In this document: piece after piece, positions 62,219 to 64,000 of the stretch | Layout of the letters: the number at the start of each line of letters is the position of its first letter | How positions within the stretch are numbered: position 1 is the first letter of the stretch | Source of the DNA: Staphylococcus lloydii | Lineage (GTDB): Bacteria; Bacillota; Bacilli; Staphylococcales; Staphylococcaceae | Assembly (NCBI RefSeq): GCF_015775975.1 | Contig: NZ_CP064056.1 | Span: 1,674,001-1,738,000, forward strand | Direction of reading: 5' to 3' | Length of the DNA: 64,000 bases | The notes under the pieces: generated by a model | Databases searched by the model: none | What the model was told of the DNA's origin: nothing | The model's input: only the letters and a program-made list of their open reading frames with translations | Translations under genes and position numbers: made by a program

Positions 62219-63127
62219 TTGTTTAAAAAACGAAACCTAAAATGGTTATCGGTACTAGCTACCATCATCATGGCACTAGTACAATTAGGCGGAGCGCTCG
62301 TAACTAAGACTGGTTCAGCGGATGGCTGTGGTTCCGACTGGCCATTATGTCACGGCGCTTTTCTACCGCAAAATTTACCAATACAAACAATAATTGAATT
62401 AAGCCATCGCGCCGTATCAGGATTATCCTTAATCGTTGTAGTATGGTTATCTATTGTTGCTTGGAAACACATTGGTTATATAAAAGAAATAAAACCATTA
62501 GCAATTATTAGTATTAGCTTTTTATTAATTCAAGCACTTATAGGTGCAGCAGCAGTTATTTGGCAACAAAACGCTTATATTTTAGCCTTACATTTTGGTA
62601 TTTCTTTAGTCAGCTTTTCTTCTGTTTTTGTAATGACTTTAATCATATTTGAAGTCGACCGCAAATATGAAGCTGATGAATTATTCATTAGAAAACCATT
62701 ACGAAATCTAACTTGGATTATGACAGGGATTGTATATTTAACAATTTATACAGGTGCCCTTGTAAGACATAAGAAAGCAAGTCTTGCATATGGTGAATGG
62801 CCATTACCATTTCACGATATTATACCGCATACCGAAGGAGATTGGATTAATTTTGTCCATAGAGGTATGGCGTTAATTACATTTATTTGGATATTATTAA
62901 CGTTCATCCATGCGCTTAACAATTATCACCACAACAGAACAATACGTTATGGTTACACAACAGCATTTATTTTAATTATTTTACAAGTAACTACGGGTGC
63001 ATTATCTGTCATCACTCATGTGAATTTAATTATTGCTTTACTACACGCTTTAATTATCACTATTTTATTTGGCTTAATCACCTACTTTATCGTATTGATG
63101 TTACGAACGATTCGCAGTGGTGGTTAA
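62219..63127 (+). CDS. ctaA: Haem A synthase
   Basis: Oxidises haem O to haem A for terminal oxidases. Eight membrane segments in two four-helix halves; ligand His in [26 protein letters not shown] and LLHALI, and the external Cys pair GCGSDWPLC. Start chosen at TTG ([10 protein letters not shown], 302 residues), seven bases after GGGGTG, which fits the staphylococcal N terminus; an ATG 15 bases upstream is the alternative. Confidence 0.93.
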   Translation: MFKKRNLKWLSVLATIIMALVQLGGALVTKTGSADGCGSDWPLCHGAFLPQNLPIQTIIELSHRAVSGLSLIVVVWLSIVAWKHIGYIKEIKPLAIISISFLLIQALIGAAAVIWQQNAYILALHFGISLVSFSSVFVMTLIIFEVDRKYEADELFIRKPLRNLTWIMTGIVYLTIYTGALVRHKKASLAYGEWPLPFHDIIPHTEGDWINFVHRGMALITFIWILLTFIHALNNYHHNRTIRYGYTTAFILIILQVTTGALSVITHVNLIIALLHALIITILFGLITYFIVLMLRTIRSGG

Positions 63128-63156
63128 CAAAAAATGATAAACGCTATAAACACATT

Positions 63157-63194
63157 ACTCACTTAGTTATAAACATGACTAAGTGAGTTTTTTA
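63157..63194 (+). terminator. ctaA terminator
   Basis: ACTCACTTAGT and ACTAAGTGAGT stem, ten-base loop, then TTTTTT on the plus strand. Confidence 0.9.
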
Positions 63195-63196
63195 TA

Positions 63197-63234
63197 TAAA
63201 AACAGGTTAAGTATCTGCATATACTTAACCTGTT
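63197..63234 (-). terminator. pycA terminator
   Basis: AACAGGTTAAGTAT and ATACTTAACCTGTT stem, then TTTTTA on the minus strand. Confidence 0.9.
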
Positions 63235-63257
63235 TTCTAGTTAATTAAATTGTAAAA

Positions 63258-64000
63258 TTAATCTACCGCTTCTTTTTCAATTTCGATTAATAAATCTCCT
63301 GATTCAATCGCGTCACCACTTTGTACAGTTAGTTTAGTAACTACACCATCAAATGGCGCTTGAACAGTCGTTTCCATTTTCATCGCTTCTGTAATTAATA
63401 AAGCTTGTCCACTCTTCACATTTTCACCCTCAGCAATTTTAACTTCTGTTACTGATCCCGGCATTTGTGCACCAATATGATTAGGATTTAATTTATCTGC
63501 TTTAGGTTTTACGCTAGCATTTGCTTTTACATTTTCGTCTTGAATATAAATTCTACGTGCTTGGCCATTCATATCGTAAAAGATGGTACGTACACCTTTT
63601 TCATCTGGTTCCGTAATAGCTTTAAGCGTAATGATAAGGCGTTTACCTGTATCAATTTCGATTTCTACAGTTTCGTTGGTACGCATACCAAAGAAGAATG
63701 TCGGAGTATCAAGCAATGATACATTACCGTATTGCTCTTGTGTTAACATATATTGTTCATAAACTTTTGGATACAGCACATAACTGATAATGTCTTGCTC
63801 TGTTACTTCTTTTTGTTGTTTTTCTTCTAATTCTTTTCTAACACTTTCAAAATCTACTGGCTCTAGATATTCACCTGGTCTGTCTTCTAAAGGCGTTTCA
63901 CCTTTAAGCACTACTTTTTGTAATTCTTTATTAAAGCCATCTACAGGTTGACCAATATCACCTTTGAAGAAAGATACTACAGATTCAGGAAAATCTAATT
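63258..64000 (-). CDS. pycA: Pyruvate carboxylase, C-terminal part
   Basis: Carboxylates pyruvate to oxaloacetate. The window holds the last 247 codons: the end of the carboxyltransferase/PYC-OADA region and the biotin carboxyl carrier domain with the biotinyl Lys in ITEAMKMETTVQAP. The frame is open to the window edge. Gene order pycA-ctaA-ctaB matches staphylococci and B. subtilis. Confidence 0.96.
   Translation of the reverse strand, partial: LDFPESVVSFFKGDIGQPVDGFNKELQKVVLKGETPLEDRPGEYLEPVDFESVRKELEEKQQKEVTEQDIISYVLYPKVYEQYMLTQEQYGNVSLLDTPTFFFGMRTNETVEIEIDTGKRLIITLKAITEPDEKGVRTIFYDMNGQARRIYIQDENVKANASVKPKADKLNPNHIGAQMPGSVTEVKIAEGENVKSGQALLITEAMKMETTVQAPFDGVVTKLTVQSGDAIESGDLLIEIEKEAVD

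Overview
The window is chromosomal DNA from a Staphylococcus that is not S. aureus. It is AT-rich, and nearly every protein reads as a close relative of the S. aureus one (PyrR, IleS, MurD, BshC, MurI, SdhC, PheS, CtaA). The gene order follows the S. aureus core: pyr, ileS, division and cell wall cluster, bshC, murI, sdh, uvrC, trxA, pheST, rpmF, coaD, cta, pycA. Two departures point to a coagulase-negative species: the isd haem-uptake locus that S. aureus carries between rpmF and the trmH-type methyltransferase gene is absent, and the slot that holds hla and immune-evasion genes in S. aureus holds different genes. Most genes are on the minus strand.

Layout. 1-5.8 kb: pyrimidine operon (pyrR-pyrP-pyrB-pyrC-carA-carB) with a promoter and two PyrR-type attenuators. 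5.8-10.4 kb: rluD-type synthase, lspA and ileS with its isoleucine T-box. 10.4-24.6 kb: division and wall cluster, read from mraZ down to divIVA (mraZ, rsmH, ftsL, pbpA, mraY, murD, divIB, ftsA, ftsZ, pgeF, yggS, sepF, yggT, ylmH, divIVA). 24.7-28.0 kb: bshC, a GNAT enzyme, a HAD nucleotidase and a small membrane protein.

28.0-32.4 kb is the accessory slot, ending at tRNA-Arg(UCU). It holds a candidate structured RNA, an IsdG-like monooxygenase, a DUF4396 membrane protein with a six-copy 15-bp His repeat, an IsaB-like secreted protein, a small multidrug transporter gene broken by a stop at codon 3, a DJ-1/PfpI protein, a 53-residue membrane protein and what looks like the last codons of a phage-type integrase.

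32.5-46.7 kb: yfcE, rdgB, murI, sdhCAB, uvrC, trxA, mutS2, polX, cvpA, zapA, rnhC. 46.8-57.9 kb: pheST with a T-box, an rRNA/tRNA methyltransferase, rpmF, yceD, tmcAL, coaD, rsmD and the ylb-type genes. 58-64 kb: a UvrA2-type ATPase, then ctaM, ctaB, ctaA and the 3' end of pycA.

I found no CRISPR array, insertion sequence, rRNA or intact prophage. The observations most worth following are: ylmH appears to start at an AUA codon; the structured RNA at 28.15-28.29 kb; the His-repeat DUF4396 gene; the broken SMR gene; three 10-bp-phased repeats at the mraZ promoter that look like MraZ boxes; an AGCA element at the Spx position of the trxA promoter; and a cre plus Fur-like palindrome at the sdh promoter. 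Family statements about S. aureus gene order and known regulators are from memory, not from a search.
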